From the NCBI GenBank assembly GCA_025463305.1, contig JAOBWK010000044.1:1-30975 (forward strand): a stretch of 30,975 nt of DNA, in the 5' to 3' direction. Made by a program: the position numbers and the translations under genes. Every line of letters starts with the position of its first letter. Position 1 is the stretch's first letter. Below, piece by piece: positions 1-10,084 of this stretch. Under the pieces are notes generated by a model. The model searched no databases. It was not told the DNA's origin and saw only the letters and a list, made by a program, of their open reading frames with translations. The stretch comes from Ilumatobacteraceae bacterium (lineage in GTDB: Bacteria; Actinomycetota; Acidimicrobiia; Acidimicrobiales; Ilumatobacteraceae).

Positions 1-72
1 CCCACGACCGCGCCGCCACCGACGCTGCCGCCCGCGCCCCCGCCACCCCCTGTCACGATGCCGAGCAGCTGA
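1..72 (+). CDS. C-terminal end of an unidentified protein (5' partial)
   Basis: Frame 1 is open from the window edge to a TGA at 70-72 and encodes only 23 residues, a tail dominated by Pro, Ala and Thr. It ends two bases before the ApbE start codon, so the two genes are probably co-transcribed. Proline/threonine-rich tails are common linkers in exported actinobacterial proteins. ApbE genes often follow the FMN-binding protein that they flavinylate, so such a protein is a reasonable guess, but nothing diagnostic is visible here. Confidence 0.6.
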   Translation, partial: PTTAPPPTLPPAPPPPPVTMPSS

Positions 73-74
73 CC

Positions 75-1160
75 ATGATCCTGACCCTGTCCGCTCCGGC
101 CGCCGGGACGGTCGACCCGATTGCGCCCGTGCTCCACGCCCATCGCACGTTCCGGGTGATGGGCAACATCGCCAACGTCACGATCACCCAGTCCGGCACC
201 CAATGCGGCACCCAATGCGGCACCCAATGCGGCACCCAATCAGGCACCGAGTCCGGCACCCGATCGGGCACGTCGGGCCGCGGTGACTGGGTTGGCATCG
301 ACTCGGTTGCGCTGCTCGACCGGGTGCAGCGTCGCCTCGACGAGCTCGAGGCCCGCTGGAGCCGGTTCCTGCCCGACAGCGACATCACCCGCGCCAACCA
401 GGCCGCGGGCGAGGCCGTCGAGGTGCACCCCGACACCGTCGCGGTCGTCGCCCGAGCCATCGAGGCGTGGAAGCAGACGCGCGGCCTGTTCGACATCACC
501 GTCCTGCCGGCGCTGGTCCACCATGGCTACACCCACAGCCAGGCGGCGGCGTCGTCCTGGCCCGGCGTGGTGGCACCACGCATCAGCGGTCGCTCGATCG
601 CGGTCTGCGGTGAGATCCGGCTCGATGCCGCTCGCGGCACGCTCGCCGTGCCACCCGGCGGCGCGATCGATCTCGGAGGCATCGGCAAGGGCTTCGCCGC
701 CGACCTCGTCGCCGGCGAGCTGATCGACCTCGGCGTCGACGGCATCACCATCGAGATCGGCGGCGACCTCGTCGTCCGTGGGCTCCCGGCCGTCGGCGAT
801 CGCTGGCAGGTGGGCGTGCAGAACCCGTTCGCCGCACCGAAGCTCGTGCAGTCGGTCGCGCTCGTCGAGGGCGGACTCGCCACGTCGGGCACCACGATCC
901 GCCGCTGGACATCGCCGACGGGCGACACGGTGCACCACCTCATCGACCCCACCACGGCCGAGCCCTCCACCACCTCGCTCCTCACCGCCACGGTGATCGC
1001 GGCCGACGCGGCGACGGCCGAGGCATTCGCCACCGCGGCGATGATGCACGACGGACCGGCCGCGCTGGCGCTGCTGGAGCGTGCGGGCCTGGCCGGCCTC
1101 CTCGTCGGCCGCGACGGACGCGTCCTGCGCACCAGCTCGTTGGAGGCCTTCGCCCTGTGA
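75..1160 (+). CDS. apbE: FAD:protein FMN transferase, ApbE family
   Basis: ApbE enzymes transfer FMN from FAD to a Ser/Thr of target proteins, usually redox proteins on the outer side of the membrane. The 361-residue product carries the family landmarks in order: an MGN motif near 29-31, DSDITRAN at 101-108, GLFDITVLP at 137-145, the flavin-binding IDLGGIGKGFAAD at 198-210, the EIGGD loop at 227-231, HHLIDP at 287-292 and the metal-site ADAATA stretch near 310-315. An insertion of about 32 residues (about 39-70), made of GTQC/GTQS-type tetrapeptides, separates the first strand from the LDELEARWSRF helix. There is no clear signal peptide or lipobox from this ATG. The stop overlaps the GTG of the next gene by 4 bp. 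Upstream partial gene, ApbE and a haem b membrane protein together look like an extracytoplasmic electron-transfer set; that link is inference. Confidence 0.9.
   Translation: MILTLSAPAAGTVDPIAPVLHAHRTFRVMGNIANVTITQSGTQCGTQCGTQCGTQSGTESGTRSGTSGRGDWVGIDSVALLDRVQRRLDELEARWSRFLPDSDITRANQAAGEAVEVHPDTVAVVARAIEAWKQTRGLFDITVLPALVHHGYTHSQAAASSWPGVVAPRISGRSIAVCGEIRLDAARGTLAVPPGGAIDLGGIGKGFAADLVAGELIDLGVDGITIEIGGDLVVRGLPAVGDRWQVGVQNPFAAPKLVQSVALVEGGLATSGTTIRRWTSPTGDTVHHLIDPTTAEPSTTSLLTATVIAADAATAEAFATAAMMHDGPAALALLERAGLAGLLVGRDGRVLRTSSLEAFAL
183..278 (+). repeat. 12-bp in-frame tandem repeat inside apbE
   Basis: The unit GGCACCCAATGC occurs three times without change (195-206, 207-218, 219-230). It is flanked by degenerate copies at 183-194, 231-242, 243-254, 255-266 and 267-278. 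Read in frame, the perfect units give Gly-Thr-Gln-Cys and the outer ones drift to GTQS, GTES, GTRS and GTSG. The copy number should be unstable by slippage without changing frame. Confidence 0.9.
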
Positions 1161-1894
1161 CGACGCAGATCTGGTGGTTCCTGTCGCGCGGGAGCGGGAT
1201 CGTGGCGTGGACGATGCTCGGCACGACGTGCCTGCTCGGCATCGCGATGTCGACGCCCAGAATGCGACTGGCCCGTCCCGTCTGGCTGCTCGACCTCCAT
1301 CGTTGGGTCGGCAGCCTCGCCGTCATCACCACCGGCCTCCACCTGACGGGTCTGGTGGCCGACAGCTACGTGCACTTCGGATGGAGCGAGATCCTGCTCC
1401 CGCAGGCGAGCGCGTGGAAGCGCAGCGCCGTCACCTGGGGGGTGATCGCCTTCTACCTGATGGTGGTGATCCAGCTGACGTCGTGGACCATGAAGCACCT
1501 GCCACGGCGGCTGTGGCACGCGATCCACCTGTTCTCGTACGTGCTGTTCGGCTGCGCCACGGTTCACGGTGCGCTCGCCGGCACGGACCGCGGCAACCGG
1601 CTCTACATCGGTGGCGTCGCCCTCGGCATCAGCCTGGTGACGCTCGGCCTCTTCGTGCGCATCGCCCGCCGGCGAGCGCGTGCGTCAGTCGTCGCCGCGC
1701 CAGCGGCGGTCGGCCTTGCGGCTGGCGACGTGCTTCTTGGCGGTGATCCGGCGCTCGACGGCGCCACGGGTCGGGCGGGTGGGACGCCGCACGCGCGGCA
1801 CTCGCGCCGCGGCATCGATCATCACGGCCAGCCGGCCGAGCGCGTCCGAGCGGTTGCGCCGCTGGGATCGCTCGTTCGACGCGACGACGCGTAG
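1157..1894 (+). CDS. Ferric-reductase-like transmembrane haem b protein
   Basis: The GTG start overlaps the apbE stop (GTGA). Residues 1-172 hold about five hydrophobic helices with histidines placed as in bis-haem ferric-reductase/MsrQ-type domains: His48 and His62 on one helix (14 apart), and His121/His124 and His137 on a later one. It should move electrons across the membrane, plausibly to a flavinylated partner made by the upstream ApbE. From about residue 177 the reading frame is simply antisense to arfB. These 70 residues are Arg/Gly/Ala-rich without domain character, so the functional protein probably ends near residue 175 or carries a non-conserved tail. No separate flavin or NAD domain is present. 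The family is fairly sure; the exact role is not. Confidence 0.75.
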   Translation: MTTQIWWFLSRGSGIVAWTMLGTTCLLGIAMSTPRMRLARPVWLLDLHRWVGSLAVITTGLHLTGLVADSYVHFGWSEILLPQASAWKRSAVTWGVIAFYLMVVIQLTSWTMKHLPRRLWHAIHLFSYVLFGCATVHGALAGTDRGNRLYIGGVALGISLVTLGLFVRIARRRARASVVAAPAAVGLAAGDVLLGGDPALDGATGRAGGTPHARHSRRGIDHHGQPAERVRAVAPLGSLVRRDDA

Positions 1895-2095
1895 GTCGTC
1901 GCCGAGCGCCGTCACGATGCGTTCGGTCACCGCCGACGGCAGTCCCAGGCGGCGCACGTCGCAGATCAGCTCGGCCTTGCTGTCGGTGGTGTTCACGTGC
2001 TGGCCACCCGCGCCGGAGGACCGCGAGAACCGCCACGAGAACGCTGCCGGATCGAGTCGCCAACCACCTGGCGTCACCGGCTCGGCCTCATCCAC
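1685..2095 (-). CDS. arfB: Peptidyl-tRNA hydrolase ArfB (ribosome rescue)
   Basis: ArfB (YaeJ/ICT1 family) releases nascent chains from ribosomes stalled on truncated mRNA. The 136-residue product has the catalytic GGQ at 30-32 in the context SSGAGGQHVNTTDSKAEL and a strongly basic C-terminal tail (about 101-133) of the kind that threads into the empty mRNA channel. The length matches the family (E. coli ArfB is 140 residues). It lacks the codon-recognition domains of full release factors. The start is GTG, 9 bp after the stop of the phosphatase gene on the same strand, suggesting a two-gene operon. Its last 210 bp overlap the ferric-reductase-like frame on the other strand. Confidence 0.93.
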   Translation of the reverse strand: MDEAEPVTPGGWRLDPAAFSWRFSRSSGAGGQHVNTTDSKAELICDVRRLGLPSAVTERIVTALGDDLRVVASNERSQRRNRSDALGRLAVMIDAAARVPRVRRPTRPTRGAVERRITAKKHVASRKADRRWRGDD

Positions 2096-2104
2096 GGGAC
2101 ACGC

Positions 2105-2695
2105 TCATCCCGCTGCGGTGACGTGGCCGATGTCGTTCCACAGCGTGATCGCGGGCCCGTCGCGCAGATCGTCGATGACGCTGACCGAGGCGGTGTCGAG
2201 GCCGAGATGGCGACCGAAGTCGCCCGGCTGGCCGACGGCGCGGGCGCCGAGGATGCGCAGGAGGTGCCCGTGCGCGAACACGATGCCGACGGTGGCCGGG
2301 CTCATGTGCGCGTCGGCAAGGAACGAGTCCACGCGTGCGGCCACCTCGTCGACGGTCTCGCCGCCGGGACAGCCGTCCCACACCGTCCAGTTGGGGACGT
2401 GCTCGCGGATCTGCGCCGTCGTGAGCCCCTCGTAGTCGCCGTAGTCGAACTCGCGGAGCCGGTCGTCGAGCGCGTAGGGGCGACCACCGAGGACGATGTC
2501 GGCGGTGGTCCGGGCGCGCGTCATCGGACTCGACCAGCTCGTCGCGAAGGTGTTGCCGATCATCGACGCCACCGTCCGCATGCTGTTCGCCGCCTGAGCG
2601 CGCCCGTGATCGGTGAGCGGGAGGTCGGTGGAACCGGTGTGCCGACCGTTCGCGCTCCACTCCGTTGCGCCGTGGCGGACGAGGATCAGCTTCAC
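2105..2695 (-). CDS. Histidine phosphatase (phosphoglycerate mutase family)
   Basis: This is a 196-residue member of the phosphoglycerate mutase/histidine phosphatase superfamily. The phospho-accepting LVRHG motif sits at the N-terminus (Arg7, His8), followed by SSPMTRARTTA with Arg60, an acidic residue in LREFDYGDYEG (80-90) and the second catalytic His142 in FAHGH. The size and the early motif fit broad-specificity phosphatases (PhoE/GpmB-like) or acid phosphatases better than glycolytic GpmA. The frame stays open far upstream, but the GTG at 2695 puts the beta strand at the correct distance from the N-terminus and is preceded by a TANNNT box exactly 6 bp away. The substrate cannot be read from sequence. 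Confidence 0.88.
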   Translation of the reverse strand: MKLILVRHGATEWSANGRHTGSTDLPLTDHGRAQAANSMRTVASMIGNTFATSWSSPMTRARTTADIVLGGRPYALDDRLREFDYGDYEGLTTAQIREHVPNWTVWDGCPGGETVDEVAARVDSFLADAHMSPATVGIVFAHGHLLRILGARAVGQPGDFGRHLGLDTASVSVIDDLRDGPAITLWNDIGHVTAAG

Positions 2696-2707
2696 CCGGC
2701 CAAGGTA
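2696..2707 (-). promoter_or_regulatory. Candidate leaderless promoter of the phosphatase-arfB operon
   Basis: Reading the minus strand, TACCTT (2707-2702) is followed by a 6-bp spacer and then the GTG at 2695. A TANNNT -10 box at this distance places the transcription start on the start codon. No Shine-Dalgarno sequence precedes the GTG. The -35 element is not evident. Confidence 0.45.
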
Positions 2708-2746
2708 GTCCGGGGTCCGATGACCTGCGTGTGTTAAGCAATTTCG

Positions 2747-3658
2747 ATGGACGCGGACATCGAGGCGATCGTTCGCCGGGTGCCGGCCTGGTCGCGAGGC
2801 GTCGTCGAGATCCGGCCGCTCGCCGGTGGCATCACCAACCGCAACTTCGTGGTGACGTTCGAGGGCGACGACTACGTCGTGCGCATCCCCGGCGAACGGA
2901 CCCAGCTCCTCGGCATCGATCGGCGGCACGAGGGCGAGGCCTCGCGCCGCGCTGCCGAGCTCGGCATCGGTCCCTCCGTGTTCGGCGAGCTGCCGGGCGT
3001 CGGCACCCAGATCACCGAGTTCGTCCCCGGCCGTCACCTCGAGGACGCCCCGTTCGTCGAGCGGCTGCCCCAGGTGGTCGTCGCACTGCGCGAGCTGCAC
3101 GACAGCCTGCCGCTCGCCGGCCAGTTCCCGATCCACCGCGTGGTCGAGTGGCACGCCCGCGACGCGAGCAGCCACGGTCGTATGCCGCCGCAGTCATACG
3201 AGCGGCTGCATCAGCAGAGCCGGCACATCGAGGCGGCGTTCGCGGCGTCGCCCACACCGACGGTCGCGTGCCACAACGACCTGCTGCCGAGCAACGTGCT
3301 GTTCAACGACGTGCGGGTCTGGTTGCTCGACTACGAGTACGCGGGCATGAACGACCGGTTCTTCGATCTCGCCAACCTCAGCGTCAACGCCGGCTTCGAC
3401 GCCGTGGGCGATCGTCGGTTGCTCACGCTCTACTTCGGCGGCGTGACGCCGTCGCGCTGGGCGCGGCTGCAGCTGATGAAGGTGATGAGCGAGTTCCGTG
3501 AGGGGATGTGGGCGGTGGTGCAGCAGGCGATCAGCACGCTCGACACCGACTTCGTCGCGTACGCCGGTGAGCGCCTGCGCCACTGCGAGCAGCTCGTCGC
3601 CGCGGCCGACTTCCCCCAGTGGCTCGCCGACGCCCGCGCCGATCCGCTCGCTGACTGA
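2747..3658 (+). CDS. Choline/ethanolamine kinase-like phosphotransferase
   Basis: This 303-residue protein has the aminoglycoside-phosphotransferase/choline-kinase fold. An N-terminal nucleotide-binding half has GGITNRNF (27-34) and YVVRIPG (43-49). The Brenner-type catalytic loop HNDLLPSN lies at 176-183 (Asp178 as base, Asn183 for Mg). The DYEYAG motif is at 195-200 (Asp195 as the metal ligand), followed by NDRFFDLAN. The DYEYAG...FFDLAN ending is typical of choline kinases (LicA-like), so a small amino-alcohol substrate is likely; thiamine or another alcohol is possible. No Shine-Dalgarno is visible. TAAGCA lies 6 bp before the ATG, similar to the other leaderless candidates here. The TGA abuts the next gene's stop in the palindrome TGATCA. 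Confidence 0.82.
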   Translation: MDADIEAIVRRVPAWSRGVVEIRPLAGGITNRNFVVTFEGDDYVVRIPGERTQLLGIDRRHEGEASRRAAELGIGPSVFGELPGVGTQITEFVPGRHLEDAPFVERLPQVVVALRELHDSLPLAGQFPIHRVVEWHARDASSHGRMPPQSYERLHQQSRHIEAAFAASPTPTVACHNDLLPSNVLFNDVRVWLLDYEYAGMNDRFFDLANLSVNAGFDAVGDRRLLTLYFGGVTPSRWARLQLMKVMSEFREGMWAVVQQAISTLDTDFVAYAGERLRHCEQLVAAADFPQWLADARADPLAD

Positions 3659-4333
3659 TCACCCACTCGCGACCTTCTCGAGGTACCAGTCGACGAGGTG
3701 CTCGGCGTTGGCTCGGCTCTCCAGCACGTTGCGCGACGTCTCCGCGCGGAGCTGCTCGGGCTCGATGCCGCGGGCGCGCAACGTGGCCGCACCCTCGGTG
3801 GACCAGCGGGTGATCATCGCCTCGTTGACCTCGGGGTGGAACTGCGTCGCGAACGTGCGACCGATCCGATACGCCTGGGTGGCGAGCGGCGAGCGAGCGA
3901 GCTCGGTCGCGCCCGGCGGCACCGTGACGGCGTCGGAGTGCCACTGCATCCACGGTCCGGTCGGGATGACCGAGGGGATGTCGCTGACGATGTCGTCGTA
4001 CCAACCGATCTCGGGCTCGCGCGCCGGCTCGACGGTGCCGCCCAGCGCGGCGGCCACGGACTGCGAGCCGAAGCAGATGCCATAGATCGGGATCGCCTGC
4101 GCGCTCGCGGTGCGGATGACGTCGAGCTCGGCGGCGATCTGCACGGCGTGCTCGACCCAGTACACCGACCACTCCGAACCGAGCAGGACGATCTGATCGA
4201 CCCCGTCGAGCGACGGCCACTCGGCGGGTCGCTCGCGGTGGCACTCGATGAACGAGTATCCGTGGTGGCGGAACCGCTCGCCGGTGAAGCCGGCGTCGCA
4301 GTCGTCGGCGTTGGCGATCAGGAGCGCGCGCAC
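3659..4333 (-). CDS. Class I glutamine amidotransferase-like protein
   Basis: This 224-residue protein is formed entirely of a class I glutamine amidotransferase domain. The nucleophile Cys87 is in YGICFGSQS and the partner residues His166 and Glu168 are in ATQFHPEVN, completing the triad. No synthetase domain is attached, so it is a stand-alone amidase resembling GMP-synthase-like glutaminases or gamma-glutamyl peptide hydrolases. Longer ATG starts exist but would run into the divergent gene. The GTG at 4333 starts directly on the first beta strand (RALLIANADD) and has TACGGT 6 bp upstream. It is divergent from another Cys-His-Glu hydrolase, which suggests related glutamyl-amide chemistry. 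The substrate is unknown. Confidence 0.83.
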   Translation of the reverse strand: MRALLIANADDCDAGFTGERFRHHGYSFIECHRERPAEWPSLDGVDQIVLLGSEWSVYWVEHAVQIAAELDVIRTASAQAIPIYGICFGSQSVAAALGGTVEPAREPEIGWYDDIVSDIPSVIPTGPWMQWHSDAVTVPPGATELARSPLATQAYRIGRTFATQFHPEVNEAMITRWSTEGAATLRARGIEPEQLRAETSRNVLESRANAEHLVDWYLEKVASG

Positions 4334-4362
4334 GTCCGAACCGTAGACGGCAGAATGGCGGG
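4334..4362. promoter_or_regulatory. 29-bp divergent control region with two candidate leaderless promoters
   Basis: On the minus strand TACGGT (4345-4340) lies 6 bp before the GTG at 4333. On the plus strand CAGAAT (4351-4356) lies 6 bp before the ATG at 4363. The gap is too short for two conventional 5' leaders, so transcription probably starts at or next to both start codons, and any -35 elements must lie in the opposite coding sequence. Confidence 0.4.
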
Positions 4363-5085
4363 ATGTCATCTCCGCAACACGGCATGCCGGCACCGCTCAT
4401 CGCCATCGTCGGACGGCTCAGCCCGGAGGCCAAGAACGTGCGCGGCGAGGCGTTCGCGATGGGCCAGCGCTACTCGCGCGCCATCGAGCGCGCGGGCGGC
4501 ATCCCCGTCATGCTGCCGCCGATCCCGGCCCTGCTCGACGACCGACTCGAGACGTTCCTTCGCCGCATCGACGGCCTCGTCTTCCACGGCGGCGGCGACG
4601 TCGATCCCCGCCGCTACGGCCAGGAGCTGTCGGCCGAGCAGGTCTACGGCATCGTCGCCGAGCACGACGAGGTCGAGCTGGCGGTCATCCGTGCGGCCAT
4701 CGCACTCGATCTTCCGCTGCTCGCGCTCTGCCGTGGCCTGCAGGTCCTGAACGTCGCGTGCGGTGGCACGCTCGTGCAGGACATGGGCACCGAGTCACAT
4801 TGGCTGCAGTACCAGCCGGTCGAGCTCGAGGCCGGGAGCCGGCTCGCCAAGGCGCTCGGCACCGAGCATCCCGAGCACTGCCACCACGTGCACCACCAGG
4901 CCATCGACCAGCTCGGCGACGGGTTGCGCATCGTCGGCCGCGCCGCCGACGGCACGCCCGAGGCGGTCGAGTTGGAGACGGCGACGTGGATCGTCGCCAC
5001 CCAGTGGCATCCCGAGGACAACGCCGCCGACGACACCACCCAACAGGGCGCCTTCGACGAGCTGATCCGCCGAGCCAGCCGCTAG
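4363..5085 (+). CDS. Gamma-glutamyl-gamma-aminobutyrate hydrolase family protein (peptidase C26, PuuD-like)
   Basis: This 240-residue protein has the peptidase C26 layout: GLVFHGGGDVDP (71-82), the nucleophile Cys123 in LCRGLQVLNVACGG, an HHVHHQA segment at 174-180, and His216 with Glu218 in TQWHPED. The family cleaves gamma-glutamyl amides such as gamma-glutamyl-GABA in polyamine catabolism, or trims folyl-gamma-glutamates. No other putrescine-pathway gene is nearby, so the substrate is open. Its TAG and the nuoN TAG on the opposite strand overlap in the palindrome CTAG. The ATG at 4363 is chosen because it leaves room for the divergent neighbour. Confidence 0.88.
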   Translation: MSSPQHGMPAPLIAIVGRLSPEAKNVRGEAFAMGQRYSRAIERAGGIPVMLPPIPALLDDRLETFLRRIDGLVFHGGGDVDPRRYGQELSAEQVYGIVAEHDEVELAVIRAAIALDLPLLALCRGLQVLNVACGGTLVQDMGTESHWLQYQPVELEAGSRLAKALGTEHPEHCHHVHHQAIDQLGDGLRIVGRAADGTPEAVELETATWIVATQWHPEDNAADDTTQQGAFDELIRRASR

Positions 5086-6598
5086 CCGACGATGGGGCGG
5101 GCGACGTTGACGACCTTGTCGCTCGCGTCGATCAACCAGCCGGGGTAGAACCCGACCAGCAGCGTGAAACCGGCGCACAGCGCGATGGCGACGCCCGTCG
5201 AGAACGGGACGCGGATGGCCTCGCGGGCATCGTCGCCGGCCTCGGGCTCGGCCATCCAGACGCTGATCATGATCCGCAGGTACAGGAACGCACCGATCAC
5301 CGAGGTGACCATCGCGATGATCGCGAGGGCGTAGCTGTGCTGGTCGACGGCGGCCTGGATCACGCCGAACTTGGCCGTGAACCCGGACGTGAGTGGCACG
5401 CCGGCCTGGGCCAGCAGGAACACCGTGAGCGCCAGGGCGAGCAGCGGCTTCTGCTTGGCCAGGCCGCGGAACGAGGAGAGCTCGGTGGCCTCGTCGCCCG
5501 TACGGCTGACGAGCGAGACGACGCCGAAGGTGCCGCACACCAACACGCTGTAGAGCAGCAGGTACAGCATCGAAGCCGGCATGCCCTTGCCGGTCGAGCC
5601 GCCGATGTGCCCCGCCGCTTCGACGCCGATCAGGATGAACCCGGCGTGGCTGATCGATGAGTAGGCGAGCATCCGCTTCACGTTCGTCTGCACGACCGCG
5701 GAGATCGAGCCGACCAGCAGCGTCAGCACGGCGATGACCCAGATGACCGGTTGCCAGTCGTCCTTCCACGTCGGCAGGGCGATGACGAGCACCCGCAGCA
5801 TCGCCGCGAACGCCCCGGCCTTGGCCACCGACGCCATGAACGCGGTGACCGGCGTGGGCGAACCCTGGTAGACGTCTGGCGTCCAGAAGTGGAACGGCGA
5901 GGCGGCCACCTTGAACGAGAGCCCGACGAGCAGCAGCGCGATGCCGACCAGCACGATGGCGTCGTTGCGCTTGGCGGGCACGTTGTCGAACGCAGCGATG
6001 ATGGCGTTGAAGTTCGTCGAGCCGGTGCCGCCGTAGATCAGCGCGATGCCGTAGAGGAAGAAGGCCGAGGAGAAGCCGCCGAGCACGAAGTACTTGATGC
6101 CGCTCTCCTGGCTGGCCGTGCTCTTGCGGTGGCTGGCGGCGAGCACGTAGAGGGCGATCGACAGCGTCTCGAGGCCGAGGAACGTGACGATGAGGTCGTT
6201 CGACATCACCATGACGATGCCGCCGAGCGCGGACATCAGGTAGAGCCCGTAGACCTCCGGACCCTCCATGCCCTCGCGGCGGAGGTAGTCGTCGGTGATC
6301 ATCGACGCGAGTGCGACGGCCACGAGGATGGTGATCGTGCCGAACATCGAGAACGCGTCCCACGACAGCTCGTTGCCGACGAGGAACTTCGGGGCGGAGT
6401 CGCTGAGCCGGTGCCACTGGATGAACGTGAGCACCAGGGCGCCGATGACGATCGCGACCGTGGTCCAGGCGTACGTGCGCTTCGGCCACAGCGGGGTGAG
6501 CGCGGCGCCGACGAGCAGGGCGAGGCCGCCGCCGAGCAGGACGAGCAGCGGCGAGAGGGCGAACCAGTCGATCGATGGGGCGACGAAATCTGCGCCGA

Positions 6599-6602
<4 letters not shown>
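5082..6602 (-). CDS. nuoN: NADH-quinone oxidoreductase subunit N
   Basis: NuoN is one of three antiporter-like proton-channel subunits in the membrane arm of complex I. The 506-residue product is almost entirely hydrophobic helices. The family core is clear: FLGLETLSIALYVLAA contains the conserved helix-5 Glu, followed by SGIKYFVLGGFSSAFFLYG, a SFKVAASPFHFWTPDVYQG loop, and a lysine helix in VQTNVKRMLAYSSISHAG. The start is GTG, overlapping the nuoM stop as GTGA, so translation is coupled. It is the last gene of the operon and its stop overlaps that of the convergent hydrolase. Confidence 0.96.
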
Positions 6603-8151
<1,549 letters not shown>

Positions 8152-8155
<4 letters not shown>

Positions 8156-10077
8156 TGGGCCACGCCCCGGATGAAGAACCACGCGAGAAGGAGCACGACG
8201 CCCACCCCGATCAGCGCGGCATAGGTGCGGACGAGTCCGCTCTGGCCCTTGCGGATGATGCCGGCCGCGCCCTGCACCAGCTTGCCCGTGCCGTTGACCG
8301 CGCCGTCGATGACGTTCGCGTCGAACCAGGCGACGCCTTCGAAGCCGTCACGGCCCGGCCCACCCATGAACTCGGTGATGCCGCGGTCGTAGTACCAGCC
8401 GTTGGCGAGGATGGTGGGTTCGATGGCCTTGATCTTGTGCCGGGAGTAGACGAGGTAGGCGAGCGCGATGCCGGTGAGCGCACCGAGCGTGGCGATGCCG
8501 GCGAGCACCCACTTGATGTCCTCGGTGCCGTGCTTCAGGCTTCGCTCGCTGACGTCGACCACCGGGGCGAGCCAGCTCGACAGCCGCTTGGTGGAGCTGT
8601 TGAACGGCAGGTTGAGCCCACCGCCGACGATGGCCAGGCCGGCGAGCACGATGAGCGGGGTGTACATCGTCCACGGGCTCTCGTGCGGATGGATCTCGCC
8701 GTGGTCGTGGGCCGCTTCGCCCTCGGCGTGGGGACGCTCGTCGTTCCAGCGCGCCTTGCCGTAGAAGACCATGATCACCTGACGGGTCATGTAGTACGCG
8801 GTGAGCAGTGCGGTGATGAGACCGAGCGCCCACAGGATCGGGCTCTTGTCCCATGCGTAGAGCAGGATCTCGTCCTTGCTCCAGAAGCCGGCGAACGGCG
8901 GGACGCCGGCGATGGCCAACCAGCCGACGATGAACGTGGCCGCGGTGATGGGCATCAGCTTGCGGAGCGCGCCCATGAAGCGCATGTCCTGTTCCTCGTG
9001 CATGCCGTGGATGACCGATCCGGAGCCGAGGAAGAGCAGCGCCTTGAAGAACGCATGGGTGACCATGTGGAAGATCGCGGCGACGTAGGCGTGCGAGCCG
9101 ATGGCCAGGAACATGTAGCCGAGCTGGCTCACCGTCGAGTAGGCGAGCACCTTCTTGATGTCGTTCTGGGCGACCGCGATCGTGGCCGCGAAGAGCGCAG
9201 TGGCGATGCCGATGATCGCGATCAGCGTGGACGCCCACGGGGTGGCGTAGCCGATCATCGGGCTGATCCGGGTCATCAGGAACACGCCGCTGGTGACCAT
9301 CGTCGCGGCGTGGATGAGCGCCGACACCGGCGTGGGGCCGGCCATCGCGTCGGGCAGCCAGATGTACAGCGGCAGCTGGGCGCTCTTGCCGCAGGCACCG
9401 ACGAACAGCATCAGCACGATGACCGTGGCCACGGTGCCGCTGATGGTCTTGGCCTGGGCGGCGTGGTTGATGGTCGAGTAGTCGAGCGAGCCGATGAACT
9501 TGAACGCGACGAACATCGCGATCATGAAGCCGAAGTCGCCGACGCGGTTGGTGACGAACGCCTTCTTGCCCGCCGAGGCGTTCGAGTCCTTGGTGTGCCA
9601 GAAGCTGATCAGCAGGTACGAGCAGGTGCCCACGCCTTCCCAGCCGAGGAACGTGACGAGCAGGTTGCTGCCGAGGACGAGCATCAACATGCTGAACACG
9701 AACAGGTTCAGGTAGAGGAAGAACTTGCTGAACTTCGGATCACCGTGCATATACCCGATCGAGTACAGGTGGATCAGCGAGCCGATGCCGGTGATGAACA
9801 GCGCCATCGTGATCGAGAGCGGATCGACCAGGAACGCGACGTCGACATGCAGGCTGCCGACGGGCAGCCAGCTGAACAGCGTCTTGAGGTGGTGGCGCTC
9901 CTCGGCGGTCTTCGACATCAGCGAGAAGAACACGCCGACCGTGACGGCGAACGCGCTCGCCGTCATCAGGGTGGCGAAGTAGCCGGCCTTGGGCTCGCCG
10001 AGCCGGCGACCGAAGACCAGGATGATCAAGAACCCGGCGAGCGGGAGGGCAGGGATGAGCCAAACAGCATCGAGCAC
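8152..10077 (-). CDS. nuoL: NADH-quinone oxidoreductase subunit L
   Basis: NuoL is the distal antiporter-like subunit, whose long lateral helix braces the membrane arm. The 641-residue product has FLGWEGVGTCSYLLISFWH with the key Glu, VTNRVGDFGFM, KSAQLPLYIWLPDAMAGPTPVSALIHAATMV split across the central helices, and AQNDIKKVLAYSTVSQLGYM with the channel lysine. Past about residue 480 it has a charged loop and then the C-terminal region expected for the lateral helix and final transmembrane segment. The start is GTG, 7 bp after the nuoK stop. A long plus-strand frame over the same region is a codon-bias shadow. Confidence 0.96.
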
Positions 10078-10084
10078 GGCGGGG

